Shown in pieces: positions 52,389 through 62,400 of a stretch of 64,000 nt of DNA. The position numbers and the translations under genes were made by a program. This DNA comes from Planctomycetota bacterium (GTDB lineage Bacteria > Planctomycetota > UBA11346). The first letter of the stretch is position 1. The number at the start of each line of letters is the position of its first letter. A model generated the notes under the pieces. That model saw nothing but the letters and a program-made list of their open reading frames with translations, searched no databases and was not told the origin of the DNA. The stretch spans positions 48,908 to 112,907 of the forward strand of contig BJHQ01000017.1 of the NCBI GenBank assembly GCA_014193115.1, read 5' to 3'.

Positions 52389-53330
52389 ATGTCCCGATCG
52401 GATGCTCCGCTGCTCGACGCCCGCGGCCTGGTGAAAGACCTTGGCGGAAAGCGCGTGGTTGATGGCGTCGACCTGCACTGTCGGGCGGGGGAGGTGCTCG
52501 GCCTGCTCGGGCCGAATGGCGCGGGGAAGACCACCACCTTGCGGATGTGCTATGGGTTTCTCCGTCCGGATGCTGGCGCCATCACCATCGCCGGTCACAG
52601 CTTGGCCACTGACGGCGATCGCGCACGCCGATCCCTCGGCGTCTGCACTCAGGATGACACCTACGACAGCGATTTCTCGGTGCGCGGGAACCTGGAGCAG
52701 ACCGCCCGCTATTACCGGCCGCGGATCGACCAGCCCAAGGAGCGCATCGACGAACTGCTCCGCCGCTTCGGACTGGAGGCGTTCGCCCAGCAGAAACCCG
52801 ACACCTTGTCTGGCGGATACAAGCGGCGGCTGATGATCGCCCGATCCATCGTCCACTCTCCGCAGCTGGTGTTCCTCGACGAGCCCACCACCGGCCTCGA
52901 TCCTCAGGCCCGGGTCGCTGTGTGGGAACTGATCGCCAGCCTGCGCGAGGCCGGCCTGGGCGTGGTGCTCACCACCCACTACATGGACGAGGCGGAGCGG
53001 CTGTCAGATCGATTGCTGGTTTTGCAAGCGGGCAAGGTCAGGGCGTCTGGCGCGGCGAAGAGCGTCCTCGGTGATGTCGTGGGTGAACACATCGTGGTCC
53101 TGCCGGTGCTCGGGCTCGAAGCCGATGCCGCAGCCGTGACGAAAGTCCAGGACTGGCTCAGCCGCCGTGGCCAGAAGCCGGCCCAGGTGCTCAACGATTG
53201 GCACCTGCCTTTCGACGGACCTGGGTTGGCAGCCTTCGTCGCCGCCTTCCCCGAGCTGCGCTATGAAGTGCGTGCGCCGACCCTGGATGATCTCTTCCTG
53301 ACCCTGGCTGGGGAAGGTCCTTCCTCATGA
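52389..53330 (+). CDS. ABC-2-type exporter ATP-binding protein (NodI-like)
   Basis: 313 residues. Walker A GPNGAGKTT, Q-loop CTQDDTYDSDFSV, signature LSGGYKRRLMIARS, Walker B LVFLDEPTTGLDPQ and the switch His in TTHYMDEAERLSDR are intact. The NodI-like C-terminal extension ends DLFLTLAGEG. It pairs with the downstream ABC-2 permease by an ATGA overlap. The exported substrate (lipid, polysaccharide or drug) is not identifiable. Confidence 0.92.
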   Translation: MSRSDAPLLDARGLVKDLGGKRVVDGVDLHCRAGEVLGLLGPNGAGKTTTLRMCYGFLRPDAGAITIAGHSLATDGDRARRSLGVCTQDDTYDSDFSVRGNLEQTARYYRPRIDQPKERIDELLRRFGLEAFAQQKPDTLSGGYKRRLMIARSIVHSPQLVFLDEPTTGLDPQARVAVWELIASLREAGLGVVLTTHYMDEAERLSDRLLVLQAGKVRASGAAKSVLGDVVGEHIVVLPVLGLEADAAAVTKVQDWLSRRGQKPAQVLNDWHLPFDGPGLAAFVAAFPELRYEVRAPTLDDLFLTLAGEGPSS

Positions 53331-54136
53331 ATTCCTATGTTCCTGCACTGGCCTGGCAGAGCTGGGAGGTGCTTGGCCGGCATCTGCGAGTGCATGTGCG
53401 CAACTGGTACACGGCGGCTCTGCCGCCGGTGTGCGAGCCGCTGATCCTGCTGTTGGCCTTCGGTGTCGGTCTCGGTCAGCAGATGTCTGGATTGCGCTGG
53501 GGCGGCACGAACCTCGATTATCTGCATTACCTGGCGCCGGGCATCCTCGCCTACACCGCGTTCATGTCAGCATTTTTCCAGGCGTTGTTCGCTGCCTATA
53601 TCCGGATGCACTTCCAGAAATCGTGGGAAGGCCAGCTCACCACCCAAGTGCGGCTGGAGCATGTGGTGTGGGGTGAGGCCCTGTGGGCGGCGACTTTGGG
53701 GACGTTCTACGCGACCCTGGTCTGCCTGGTGCTGGCGGGTTTCGGCTTTTTCGGACTGCTCCATTTGCATTGGGAATGGCTGCCGCTGACCTTGCCCTTG
53801 CTGTTCCTGGCCGGATTGGCCTTCGCGTCGGTGGGCCTCTGCTTCACCGCCATCCTGCCCAGCATGGATCACATGAGCCTGCCGTTCTTCCTGGTCATCA
53901 TGCCCATCGGTTTCTCTTCCAGCACGTATTTCCCGATGCCCGATCTGCCGGTGCTCAACCAGATCCTGCTGGCCAATCCGCTGCATCACCTGGCCGAAGG
54001 ACTGCGCTACCTGCTGGTGCTCGGCATTCCGACGTGGCATCTGCCAGCGGCGGCCGGGCTCTGTCTGCTGATGCTCGCTGTGCTGATTCCGCTCGATTTG
54101 CGGTTACTGCGCAAACGGGTGTTTGGTGACGGCTGA
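53327..54136 (+). CDS. ABC-2-type exporter permease (NodJ-like)
   Basis: 269 residues with six membrane helices. The ABC-2 signature segments are WGGTNLDYLHYLAPGILAYTAFMSAFFQALF and a late LPFFLVIMPIGFSSSTYFP. It forms the membrane part of the NodI/NodJ-type exporter with the preceding ATPase. Confidence 0.9.
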   Translation: MNSYVPALAWQSWEVLGRHLRVHVRNWYTAALPPVCEPLILLLAFGVGLGQQMSGLRWGGTNLDYLHYLAPGILAYTAFMSAFFQALFAAYIRMHFQKSWEGQLTTQVRLEHVVWGEALWAATLGTFYATLVCLVLAGFGFFGLLHLHWEWLPLTLPLLFLAGLAFASVGLCFTAILPSMDHMSLPFFLVIMPIGFSSSTYFPMPDLPVLNQILLANPLHHLAEGLRYLLVLGIPTWHLPAAAGLCLLMLAVLIPLDLRLLRKRVFGDG

Positions 54137-54158
54137 AGTCAAAAGGGCATTCAGCGGT

Positions 54159-56729
54159 TCATTCGGCCGCTTCCATCCGTTCCGCGGCAGCGTCAAGCTC
54201 ACGACTGCCGATGGCGAGGTGCCCGGGGAACGTGCCGTGCCGGCAATGCCGGGCGTGGTGCTCTGCGACGTGATCAGCGTCGGCGCCTGAACGCAGGCCG
54301 GCATAGGCCGCCACGAGTTCCCCCACTGCCTGCGGGTCGAGGTCGGCGAACTCCAGGAGCCAGGCATCGACCAGGCCGGCTGTGGCCTGGGCCTCGGCCG
54401 GGGCGCACAGCCGGCGACCTTCCCAGACCACGGTTTCATGCTCGCGGCGCTGCCATTCGTAGGGCAACCCGCCTTCGCGTTCGCTCGCTTGGATGGTCGC
54501 AACCTCACCGACCGCCAAGCCGTGATCTTGGCGGGTGAGCATCGCCGGCAGTCGTCCAGCGACGGCGACGACCAGGCCGGGCAACGCCGGATCGGTGCAC
54601 CGTCCGGCCAACCGGGCGATTTCGCGCGAGCTGCATTCCAGGCTGATGACCACGGCCTGGGCACCGAGTCCGCCGAGGGCCGCGAGGGTTTCGGTGGAAT
54701 AGCAGTTCAAGGGATGATCGGCGATGACCGGCAGGCCGAGGCGCTGTGCTGCGGCCAATTGGCCAAGATGGCCAGCGACCACCGGCAGGCCGACCTCGGC
54801 CAGATCGTCAGGCACCGGAGCAGTGGCGGACAGGCGCCGCCACCACCTGGGAGCGCAAAGCTCCGACCTGGGAGCGCCGAGCGCCAGCTCGGCTGGAGCG
54901 GGGCCAGGAGCGCCGAGCGCCGGCTCGGCTGGAGCGGGGCTGGTATTTTCAATGGTTTTATCTGCTTCAGGCGATGGATCGACCTTGCGTTGGTCGAACG
55001 ATGGTGCTCGCCAGTCCAAGCCGAGCTGGGGCTTGGCGCTCCCAGCCAGCGCGCTCCCAGCCTCCAGCCACACGGCGTCGGCGCCGGCGTTCAGCGCAGC
55101 GGTGCCAGCGGCAACCGAACCGACGGCGACCCACAAGGCGGTGGCTCGCCGGCGGGGGGCAACCTGTTCAGGTGGCTTCCACGCTGGTTCCTCCGGTTGC
55201 GCCACCGATTGCTGGTCGAGCGCGGCGACCAGCTGACGGCGTAATTCCTTCAGCGCCGCTAACGGCAAGAAACAGGCCCCATCAAGCGCATGATCCAAGG
55301 TTCCGAGCGCGAAACCGGTGCCTCCGAAAGCGCCGAGCTTGTCGCGCAAGGTCGCTTCGTTCAGCGGTGCGCCGGTGGCTGGCTGAAGCGGCTCGGCGCT
55401 GGTCGCCTTTGCAGTACGCCCGTCGGCGGTGGTAGCGATGACGTGCAACGATGCGCCGGGCGAGCCGCTTACGACCAGATCGATGGCGATGCCGGGATCG
55501 GCCAGTGGTACCTCGGCCATGGCCGAGCTCGCCTCTTTGATCCGGGCATGGTCGGCATTGCGGAACACCGGCGTGCCTGGCGGCACGAACGGCCCGTGTC
55601 CGACCCGGATGCGGAGCTGGTGCTGGTCGCCCCGGCTGTCGACGTGGAGCACCAGGAATCCCCCGGTGATCATGCCGATGGCGAAGGAAAATCCCTGGCC
55701 AGGCCGAGGTGGCCGCGAGGCCCGCATGAGCGCGACACCGTGCTTTCTATCGATGCTGTCGAGCACGCCGTCGGGCCGCCGATCGGCGGCCGGATCGTCG
55801 CGGTGCAGCCGTGACGACTCGCCATAGATGCCGGCCAACGGCGCCGCGGTGTGGGCCCGAGCGAATACGTCTTTCAGGCTTTCCCGGGCTTGGCCCAGAT
55901 CAGGCTGACCTTTGGCCGCCCAGGCGTCAGCGGCGGCGCGATACGCCTTGGATACCGTGTAGACGTATTCCGGCCCCTTCAGGCGGCCTTCGATCTTGAA
56001 CGAGGCGACGCCGGCATCGGCAAGGGCCGCGACCTGGTCGATCAAGGCCAGATCCTTCATCGACAGCAGCGTATCGGTGCGGACGGCTGGCTCCGATCCA
56101 GCGTTTTTCTGCGCATAGACGAACCGGCAATTCTGGGCGCAGGTGCCGCGGTTGGCCGAACGGCAGCCGGCGAAGTTGGACATCAGGCATTGCCCGCTGA
56201 ACGCATAGCACAATGCGCCGTGGACGAAGTGCTCGGTCTCTACGCCCAGCCGCCGCGCGGTCGAGGTGCAGGCGCGGATGTCGTCGAGGCTCAGTTCCCG
56301 GGCCAGAATCACCCGCTCGGCGCCAAGCCCGGCCAGGACCTCGATCTGGCTCGGATCATGTACCGTCATCTGGGTCGAGGCATGCAGCGGCAATCCCGGA
56401 ACGGCCGAACGCAGTCGCTGCCATAATCCAAGGTCCTGGACGATGGCGGCATCGACCTCGGCCGCATGGGCGGCTGCCGCCAGATGCAGGGCCTTGGGGA
56501 ATTCGTCGTCGTGGACCAAGGTGTTGAGCACCACATAGCACTTCACGCCATGACGGTGCAGATAACGGACATGACCCGGCAGCTCAGCCGTGCGGAAATT
56601 CGCCGCCCGGCCCCGGGCGTTGAAATGACGCAGGCCGAGGAACACCGCGTCGGCCCCGCCAGCCACCGCCGCCGGTAAACAGTCGGGCGCGCCGGCTGGA
56701 GCGAGGATCTCAGGACGCCGCCGTTTCAT
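54159..56729 (-). CDS. Peptidase U32 family protein (RlhA/TrhP-like), with repeat-derived insert
   Basis: 856 residues. The U32 core is at residues 5-330: ILAPAGAPDCLPAAVAGGADAVFLG, the Cys set in HGALCYAFSGQCLMSNF, CRSANRGTCAQNCR, and SMKDLALIDQVAALADAGVASFKIEGRLKG. RlhA/TrhP enzymes hydroxylate RNA using prephenate and an iron-sulfur cluster. A second half repeats the layout after about residue 480. Near residue 605 an Ala/Pro/Glu-rich insert is encoded by two tandem 36-bp repeats. Start ATG 56729 overlaps the upstream stop. Confidence 0.85.
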   Translation of the reverse strand: MKRRRPEILAPAGAPDCLPAAVAGGADAVFLGLRHFNARGRAANFRTAELPGHVRYLHRHGVKCYVVLNTLVHDDEFPKALHLAAAAHAAEVDAAIVQDLGLWQRLRSAVPGLPLHASTQMTVHDPSQIEVLAGLGAERVILARELSLDDIRACTSTARRLGVETEHFVHGALCYAFSGQCLMSNFAGCRSANRGTCAQNCRFVYAQKNAGSEPAVRTDTLLSMKDLALIDQVAALADAGVASFKIEGRLKGPEYVYTVSKAYRAAADAWAAKGQPDLGQARESLKDVFARAHTAAPLAGIYGESSRLHRDDPAADRRPDGVLDSIDRKHGVALMRASRPPRPGQGFSFAIGMITGGFLVLHVDSRGDQHQLRIRVGHGPFVPPGTPVFRNADHARIKEASSAMAEVPLADPGIAIDLVVSGSPGASLHVIATTADGRTAKATSAEPLQPATGAPLNEATLRDKLGAFGGTGFALGTLDHALDGACFLPLAALKELRRQLVAALDQQSVAQPEEPAWKPPEQVAPRRRATALWVAVGSVAAGTAALNAGADAVWLEAGSALAGSAKPQLGLDWRAPSFDQRKVDPSPEADKTIENTSPAPAEPALGAPGPAPAELALGAPRSELCAPRWWRRLSATAPVPDDLAEVGLPVVAGHLGQLAAAQRLGLPVIADHPLNCYSTETLAALGGLGAQAVVISLECSSREIARLAGRCTDPALPGLVVAVAGRLPAMLTRQDHGLAVGEVATIQASEREGGLPYEWQRREHETVVWEGRRLCAPAEAQATAGLVDAWLLEFADLDPQAVGELVAAYAGLRSGADADHVAEHHARHCRHGTFPGHLAIGSRELDAAAERMEAAE
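54871..54942. repeat. Two tandem 36-bp GC-palindromic repeats inside the U32 gene
   Basis: GGAGCGCCGAGCGCC.GCTCGGCTGGAGCGGGGC.. occurs at 54871-54906 and 54907-54942 with three differences. Related fragments (CTGGGAGCGC, GGCGCTCCCAGCC) flank it at 54848 and about 55033-55060. The unit contains a GAGCGCCGAGC / GCTCGGC palindrome like REP elements. It keeps the reading frame. Confidence 0.65.
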
Positions 56730-57925
56730 TTCCATTCCGCCCGCAGATCGGCTGGGATTCTCGCGCAATTGGCATGGGCTTTCACCCGGGCGAGGGCAGC
56801 TGCGTCCCCACCACGGGCAGCCGTTGCCCACTGCTGAAAGAGCGTCGCTGCGCCAGGTCGCTCATGCCAGGCGCAGACCAGCCAGCCGGTGCCGAAGCTA
56901 CGAGCCGAGACTGCCCAGGCCTGATCCGGTACCGGCGTGCCCGGCGCCAGATCGGGGCCACCGCGACCAGCGATGGTCTTGGTCCACACCCGATCGATCG
57001 CCTTGGGGTCCATGGTCTGCTCCGTCCACCCACCGCGACGCATGCGGTCTTCGAGCACCGCCAAGCCGGCAATCTCGGTGCCGTCGGATTGGCGGAAGGT
57101 GGGTGCGGCGATCACGCCGACCCAGCCGCGGACCAGTGCGGTCTGGAATGCAGCGCTCCACGCGAGCACATCGATCCGGGCGGTCCCGAAGGCCTTGGCG
57201 TCGGCCTGCGGCGGTTCAATCAAAGGGCCGTCGGCTGCGGTCCAGCCATCAAATGGCGGATGTCCAGCTTGCGCTGGCCCAGCTACCTTGGCCAGAACCG
57301 CATCGGCCAAATGCCGGCCAAGCCCGGCATACCACATCGCCCAGGAGGCGCCGGGACTGCCTCCGTCACGGTGCTCGACGGTCCAGGAACGGGCGACAAA
57401 AGGCGCCCCGGCCTGGAGCCCTGCACCCGGGTGGTCCGCGGGCAGTCGCGGCACGGTCTCGACCACATCGAGCACGCAGGTTTGCGGTGCACCTGGAACC
57501 AGGGCCGGCTCGCCGCTGCGCTGGCGCACGGTCAACACCCGATCCGCCGGCAGAGTGAACAAGGTCGGGCGGGTGTCTTCAGGCACGATCACCGGGATGA
57601 CCCCGCGGATGAACAGCTGCTCGCCGAGTCCCAGGACCAAGGCGCGGGTCAGTGGATGGTGGTCGCCAGCAGCCAGCACCACCACACGCCACGGCGTCGC
57701 GCCTGGATCAGAATCGCCTCCAGTCACGGTGGTGACGGCATCGGTCAATGGCGCACTGGCCACCCGTTGGTGTTCCTTTTTCGCCAACGACAAAATGCCT
57801 GGAGACAGTTCCGGTCCACCTTGTCCTGGCTGGATTCGGGTCTGACTCAGCAGCAGACCGATGACCGCAGCGATCAGGACGAAGGTCGCGAGCAGGGGCA
57901 GGGCGGCGTTGCGCATGGGCGGCAT
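56726..57925 (-). CDS. Membrane-anchored protein of unknown function
   Basis: 399 residues from ATG 57925 (starts at 57916 or 57979 are also possible). One N-terminal membrane helix (ALPLLATFVLIAAVIGLLL) is followed by a periplasmic domain with alpha/beta character: VVVLAAGDHHPLTRALVLGLGEQLFIRGVIPVIVPEDTR. No catalytic motif recognised. It overlaps the U32 gene start by four bases, so the two are co-translated. Confidence 0.6.
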   Translation of the reverse strand: MPPMRNAALPLLATFVLIAAVIGLLLSQTRIQPGQGGPELSPGILSLAKKEHQRVASAPLTDAVTTVTGGDSDPGATPWRVVVLAAGDHHPLTRALVLGLGEQLFIRGVIPVIVPEDTRPTLFTLPADRVLTVRQRSGEPALVPGAPQTCVLDVVETVPRLPADHPGAGLQAGAPFVARSWTVEHRDGGSPGASWAMWYAGLGRHLADAVLAKVAGPAQAGHPPFDGWTAADGPLIEPPQADAKAFGTARIDVLAWSAAFQTALVRGWVGVIAAPTFRQSDGTEIAGLAVLEDRMRRGGWTEQTMDPKAIDRVWTKTIAGRGGPDLAPGTPVPDQAWAVSARSFGTGWLVCAWHERPGAATLFQQWATAARGGDAAALARVKAHANCARIPADLRAEWK

Positions 57926-58045
57926 CGTGGAAACCGCGGAGCGCTCACCACTGCGGCATCCGGCCGCGGATTGGTTCATGCACCACAGGAATCAATCGGT
58001 TGCGCCATGCCCAGACCCTGGCCCCACGATGAGGGCGCCGCCACT

Positions 58046-59230
58046 TCAGCGATGGCCGCGCAAGCCCAAACCAATCGCCACGCTGACCGGAACCGACAGG
58101 GCGAGCCAGCCGATGCCCGCGGCAGCACCTGAATGGGCAGCGATGGTTCCGGCGACCAGCGGGGTCATCGCCGCCAAACACCAGGGCAGTCCCATGAGCA
58201 GAGCGCTGGCAGCGGCGCCCTGACCCGGGAGCAGGCGGTTGCCCTCGGCCACCAGCACCGGGTTGTTGGCAGCGTTCGTAAAACCAAAGGTCGCCAGGAG
58301 AAGCATCGACCACAGGGGATGGATGTCTGGCAGCAGCAGGAAGGCCGCCAAAGCAACGCCCGAAGCCAGGTTGGCGACGGTCAACACGAGCCGTGGACCG
58401 AGCCGGTCGGCGAGATGCCCAGAAGGGACGAGGGCGGCGCAGGCTCCGAGAATCAGGATCGCGTGGCCCCCTCCCGCCACCAGCCAGGTCGGGGACTTCC
58501 GGGCCAGCAGCAGATCGGGCAGCAGGAAGATCACCGCCAACGCCGTGACCGTGGAACTGACCTGAACCACGAACATCACCCACAGATGCGGCCATTGCCT
58601 GCTCATCAGCACCAGCGATTCGGCCAGTGGCGGAAAATCTCGTCGTGGCTGCGGCTGTACCTGCCAGGCCAGCCCGATCGCACAGGCCACGGGCAAAGTG
58701 AACAGCACCACCGCCCCCGAACCCAGCATCGTCCAGGTGGCCGAGAACAGCGCCTGAGACACCGCCGTCCCGGCATAACCGCCGGCCAGGAACAGCGCGA
58801 CGAAAAATCCTTTGCTCTGTGCTGATATCCCGCCAGCGAGGCCGGCCCCGGCCGGGTGGAACATCGCCGAGCCGACGAAGGTCGCCGCAAGCAGAGCGGT
58901 CATCATCGGCCAACCGCTGACCAGCGGCAACCAGAAGGAGCAGCCGGCGAGCAACACGCCAAGCACCAGCATGATCCGTTGCCACCCCCGGTCGGCCGCC
59001 ACGCCAAACAGGAACTGGGCGGCATTGCCAGACATGCTGGCGACCGTGGCGACCAGCCCGGCCATGGCCAGGTCGAGCCCGGCCAAGGTCTTGTAGATCG
59101 GCCAGATCCCCACAGCAATGTCGACGCAGCCGTGGGCTGAGACCAGGGCAAGGAATCCGCCGAGGGCGCTCGGCGCGACGGCGGAAGGCACGGTATGTTG
59201 AGCAGATTCAGGTTGCAGGAGTGACGGCAT
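58046..59230 (-). CDS. MFS transporter, fosmidomycin-resistance (Fsr) type
   Basis: 394 residues, about twelve membrane helices. Fsr-family features are AHGCVDIAVGIWPIYKTLAGLDLAMAGLVATV at the N terminus, FHPAGAGLAGG in the middle, GHLADRLGPRLVL in the loop between helices 8 and 9, and ATFGFTNAANNPVLVAEGNRLLPGQGAAASALLMGLPWCLA. Probably a proton-driven exporter. The substrate is unknown; drug resistance is only one possibility. Confidence 0.85.
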   Translation of the reverse strand: MPSLLQPESAQHTVPSAVAPSALGGFLALVSAHGCVDIAVGIWPIYKTLAGLDLAMAGLVATVASMSGNAAQFLFGVAADRGWQRIMLVLGVLLAGCSFWLPLVSGWPMMTALLAATFVGSAMFHPAGAGLAGGISAQSKGFFVALFLAGGYAGTAVSQALFSATWTMLGSGAVVLFTLPVACAIGLAWQVQPQPRRDFPPLAESLVLMSRQWPHLWVMFVVQVSSTVTALAVIFLLPDLLLARKSPTWLVAGGGHAILILGACAALVPSGHLADRLGPRLVLTVANLASGVALAAFLLLPDIHPLWSMLLLATFGFTNAANNPVLVAEGNRLLPGQGAAASALLMGLPWCLAAMTPLVAGTIAAHSGAAAGIGWLALSVPVSVAIGLGLRGHR

Positions 59231-59483
59231 CGATGGTCCGGAATGGGCGCAGCCTTGCCGAGGCGGCGTGGGGCGGGTCAGGCGATGAGCTGATAGCTCG
59301 ATCTCCAATCGTCCCCCACATCCTGGCATGCGCAAAGCGCAGGCGACCGCGAGGACGTCGGCAAACGGACAGACAGAACTATGCGGTCAAGGATGCCACC
59401 TTGGAAAACGAGACTGTCCGAATGTCGAACCCCGTCTCAGATCAATCGACCGCACATCGGACCGCATCTTCCCGAGTCAGCAT

Positions 59484-62400
59484 TCATGCGGATTCCGATA
59501 GGTTCATCCGTCCTGACCGTGGCCGCCACATCAGCAGGAATCCTCCGAGCACCAGGGCCAGTCCAGAACCAAGTCCGCAGCCACCCGTGTTCGCCGTCGA
59601 GGAGGCCGGAGCCGACAGGACTGGCGGAGCAGGAGGTATGTCATTGCCAGTTCGGGCAGCGAACGCAGCCGGACCTGTCAGGACATGGGCATCATCGACC
59701 CGCACCAGAAGCAAGCGCTCAGCGGTCATGTTGCGAATCCAATAGCCTCGTCCGGTCTGCAAGGTGGTCACCTTGGTATAGACCGATCCATCCCAGGAGA
59801 ATGGTCCGACCACCACCGCGTCGCGACCAGCGGCCGTCGTCACTGGACCATCAGCCAAGCTGGGGACCAGGTTATTCCATGGGTGGCTCGTGACCGTCGA
59901 ACCACCCACAATGATCGGTGGTATCCCGATGAAGTTCCACTCGGGATCCAACGGAACCGAGGTGAACAGAGGCACGGCCGATCCGGTGAAGTTGAGCGAC
60001 AAGGGGATGCGCCGAGCAAGGAACCAGGCATGGGTCGGCAGGGCGTGGCCGCCTGGCTCAATGGGGAATTCGGTATATTTCTGTACTATTCCATCCCAGG
60101 CGAAGGAACGCACTTCCGAAGGCAAGCGACCGTTCATACCGATTCTGAACTGTTCGAGACCTTCCTCAGTGCTTGGGCAGATCGCTCCGAACAAGGCCGG
60201 TCCATCGGATCCGGAATCCGGCAGTGCGGCGATGGGGACTGTCGACACCGGACCGGCTGTCGCGGTGAAAACAACGCGCACCTGGTTCCCCTGGGAATCG
60301 GCCACAGTCACCGATCCAGCGTTCGCATCGATCCGGGCCGAAACGCGCTGAATCCAGTCCCGATCACCGTCATTCGCAAGATCACCTGCTGTTGCTGCCA
60401 ACAAGGAGGCGCTGCTGCCAACCGATGTCACGATATAGGGCGGAACGCCGCCGGTCACGGTGGTCAACAAAGTCTGACCACGAACCAGAGCTCCAGGTAG
60501 GTTCACCGTCCCACCGACGAACGTCGTCGGTGTTAGGAACGGATCATTGGCATCATGGATACCAAGCTGCAGCGGCTGGGTGTCGACCAGCAGTATTTGG
60601 TGACTTGCAGGCAAACCAACGGCCGCACTGGTCAATGGACCGAAGGAGACCGTCATATCCTCCATGGGTTCGACGAGGCCGTCGACGATGATCGACAGCG
60701 CAAGGACAGCGGTGGTCTTCCCTGCAAGGAAGGTAACGGACGCTGGTCCCGTCGCATCTCCCCCAGGAATGATCAAGGGAATCGTTAGCGCGCCTGGCTG
60801 CGCAGCAGACAATTTCAGTCCGATAGAGATGGTCATGCCTTCGACAGCGAAGGAGCTGGGCTTTGCAAACGACACGGTGGGCAGTCCGACGGAATCAATG
60901 GACAACGGAATTGCGGCAGAATTTGGTCCGCGATTGCCAGCGGCATCAACGGACACGGCCGTAAATTCATAATGGCCATCAGCAATGACAGGAATGGTTA
61001 CGGAGAAGGTTCCTGAGCTGTCGACGGCCCCATTTGCGAGGACAACGCCATTTGCGGCCACCTCGACCGAAGACAGCGGCTCAGCAGTTCCGGTAAAAGT
61101 CGGGGTGGTATCATTGGTCACACCATCGCCGACAGGCGCGCTATCCACACTGAATCCCGTCAGCACCGGAGCCGTAGGCGGAACCAAGTCAGCCAACCGG
61201 GTCAACACGTTCGAAGTTGTGTTCGAGTTGCCAACGGCATCGATCACACTGGCAGCAGGAAGAGATACGGACACCGGCCCATCCAGTGGAACAATGGCTA
61301 CCGAGTAGGTTATTGGACCACCAGTCAGGACCCCTGCATTTCCGTTAGATACAACCACATCATTTGCAAGCAAACCGCTGACAGATTCGCTGAATGTGAT
61401 CGTTACGACAAATGGACCGTTGAACGGACCAGTTGGAGCAGAGAGAACCACGGATGGAGATGCCGCATCGAAAAGCCGGCTCAGCTGCGTCGCGGCGCTG
61501 TTGTTGTTGCCGGCCGCGTCGATCGCGCTGCTCGCCGGCAGATCGATCGTCACCACGCCATCCGCCGTCGGCGTGATCGTCGTGGTGTACGGACCGGTGC
61601 CGCTGAGCGCGCTGGCGCTGCCGTTAGTCACGCTCAGGTCGCTGGCGGTGAAACCGGTCACGGCCTCGCTGAATGTGATCGTCACCGTAAACGGCGCGTT
61701 GAACGGACCGGCGCTGGCGCTGAGGGTCGCCGTCGGCGTCGTCGCGTCATAAGTTCGGCTGAGCTGCGTCGCCGCGCTATTGCCGTTACCCGCGGCGTCG
61801 GCCGCGCTGTTCGCGGCGAGGTCGATCGAGACCACGCCGTCAGCTGTCGGCGTGATCGTCGTGGTGTACGGACCGGTGCCGCTGAGCGCGCTGGCACTGC
61901 CGTTGGTTACGAGGAGGTCACCGGCGGTGAAACCGGTCACGGCCTCGCTGAACGTGATCGTCACCGTGAACGGCGCGTTGAACGGACCGGCGCTGGCGCT
62001 GAGCGTCGCGGTCGGCGTCGTCGCGTCATAAGTTCGGCTGAGCTGCGTCGCGGCGCTATTGCCATTGCCCGCCGCGTCGGCCGCGCTGCTCGCGGCGAGG
62101 TCGATCGAGACCACACCGTCCGCAGTCGGTGTGATCGTCGTGGTGTATGGTCCCGTGCCGCTGAGCGCGCTGGCACTGCCGTTGGTCACGCTCAGGTCGC
62201 TGGTGGTGAAACCGGTCACCGCCTCGCTGAACGTGATCGTCACCGTGAACGTTCCGTTGAATGGACCGGCACTGGCACTGAGCGTCGCCGTCGGCGCCGT
62301 CGTGTCATAGGTCCGGCTCAACTGCGTTGCTGCGCTGTTATTGTTACCCGCCGCGTCGATCGCGCTGCTCGCCGGCAGGTCGATGGTCACGACGCCATCC

